Below are positions 63,535 to 64,000 of a stretch of 64,000 nucleotides of DNA, in pieces; the first letter of the stretch is position 1, and the number at the start of each line of letters is the position of its first letter. Made by a program: the position numbers and the translations under genes. Under the pieces are notes generated by a model. The model did not search any database. It saw only the letters and a list, made by a program, of their open reading frames with translations, and was not told the origin of the DNA. The stretch is from Gerris lacustris (Eukaryota > Arthropoda > Insecta > Hemiptera > Gerridae). The stretch is from the NCBI GenBank assembly GCA_951217055.1, contig OX578285.1:47804024-47868023 (forward strand), written 5' to 3'.

Positions 63535-64000
63535 TAATCCATTAATTTATTAAACTTGTTGAAGGTATAATAGATTCTTGTGGTATACCTTGGTAAAATC
63601 ATATGTGATAAGTGGATATAAAGCTTGTTGAAGGTATCATAGATTCTTGTGGTATACCTTAGTAAAACCATAGGTGATAAGTGGATATGAAGCTTGTTGA
63701 AGGTATCATAGATTCTTGTGGTATACCTCGGTAAAATCATAGGCGTTAAGTGGATATGAAGCTTGTTGAAGGTATCATTGATTCTTGTGGTATACCTCGG
63801 TAAAATCATAGGCGTTAAGTGGATATGAAGCTTGTTGAAGGTATCATAGATTCTTGTGGTATACCTCGGTAAAATCATAGGCGTTAAGTGGATATGAAGC
63901 TTGTTGAAGGTATCATCGATTCTTGTGGTATACCTCGGTAAAATCATAGGTGTTAAGTGGATATGAAGCTTGTTGAAGGTATCATAGATTCTTGTGGTAT
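63535..64000. repeat. 69-bp satellite, at least 6.7 copies, running off the window
   Basis: The unit GAAGCTTGTTGAAGGTATCA, TAGATTCTTGTGGTATACCT, CGGTAAAATCATAGGCGTTA, AGTGGATAT is repeated head to tail; AGCTTGTTGAAGGTAT recurs every 69 bp from about 63622. Units differ by a few bases each. As 69 is 23 codons, the minus strand stays open as a 23-residue repeat (TPMILPRYTTRIYDTFNKLH...). This is most likely an accident of the period. Confidence 0.93.

Noticed and set aside
63534..63947. 137-codon minus-strand frame with a 23-residue repeat
   Set aside because: It is explained by a 69-bp satellite whose period is a multiple of three; no start context or domain.

Overview
The window is nuclear DNA from an animal, most likely an insect. 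It is AT-rich and loaded with interspersed elements. It holds two complete intron-containing genes and the first exon of a third, with canonical GT-AG introns throughout. The insect assignment is an inference. It rests on an FRMD4/INAVA-like protein that lacks a FERM domain, on invertebrate-style SEL1L architecture, and on the element mix (mariner, Tigger, hAT, Jockey, Penelope, gypsy). No bacterial or organellar features are visible.

Layout. (1) 1-1376: 3' end of a non-LTR retrotransposon. (2) 2720-19033, minus strand: an 11-exon SEL1L/Hrd3 gene for the ER-associated degradation adaptor, 775 residues. Its introns carry a hAT MITE, a TA-flanked MITE, an RTE-like LINE fragment, a degenerate mariner, fold-back elements, gypsy fragments and minisatellites. 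(3) 19034-22902: the intergenic region between two divergently transcribed genes. It holds an 8-bp-TSD long-TIR element and an intact SINE (13-bp TSD) that looks like a tRNA/5S rRNA chimera. (4) 22925-33484, plus strand: a 9-exon gene for a 514-residue CUPID-domain protein of the FRMD4/INAVA/CCDC120 (Drosophila Stepping stone) family, ending in a PDZ-ligand-like GTLV. (5) 33485-about 61200: its 3' UTR followed by gene-poor DNA built of nested transposons. These include MITEs, a MITE-derived hairpin minisatellite, Jockey and other LINE fragments, an inverted-duplicated mariner carrying a Harbinger-like insertion, and a Penelope-like 3' end. (6) 61223-61367, plus: first coding exon of a short-chain dehydrogenase/reductase of the HSD17B12/HSDL1 type. 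Its long first intron, with microsatellite and a 69-bp satellite, runs to the window edge.

The genes do not form a pathway. SEL1L acts in ER protein quality control, the CUPID protein is a cytohesin/cell-junction adaptor, and the SDR-type gene is probably an ER membrane lipid enzyme. Most of the novelty is in the mobile DNA: a 5S-like SINE, recurring CTGAAGA-hairpin-GAAATA motifs in fold-back elements, a satellite born from MITE termini, and nested insertions whose target sites can be read directly.
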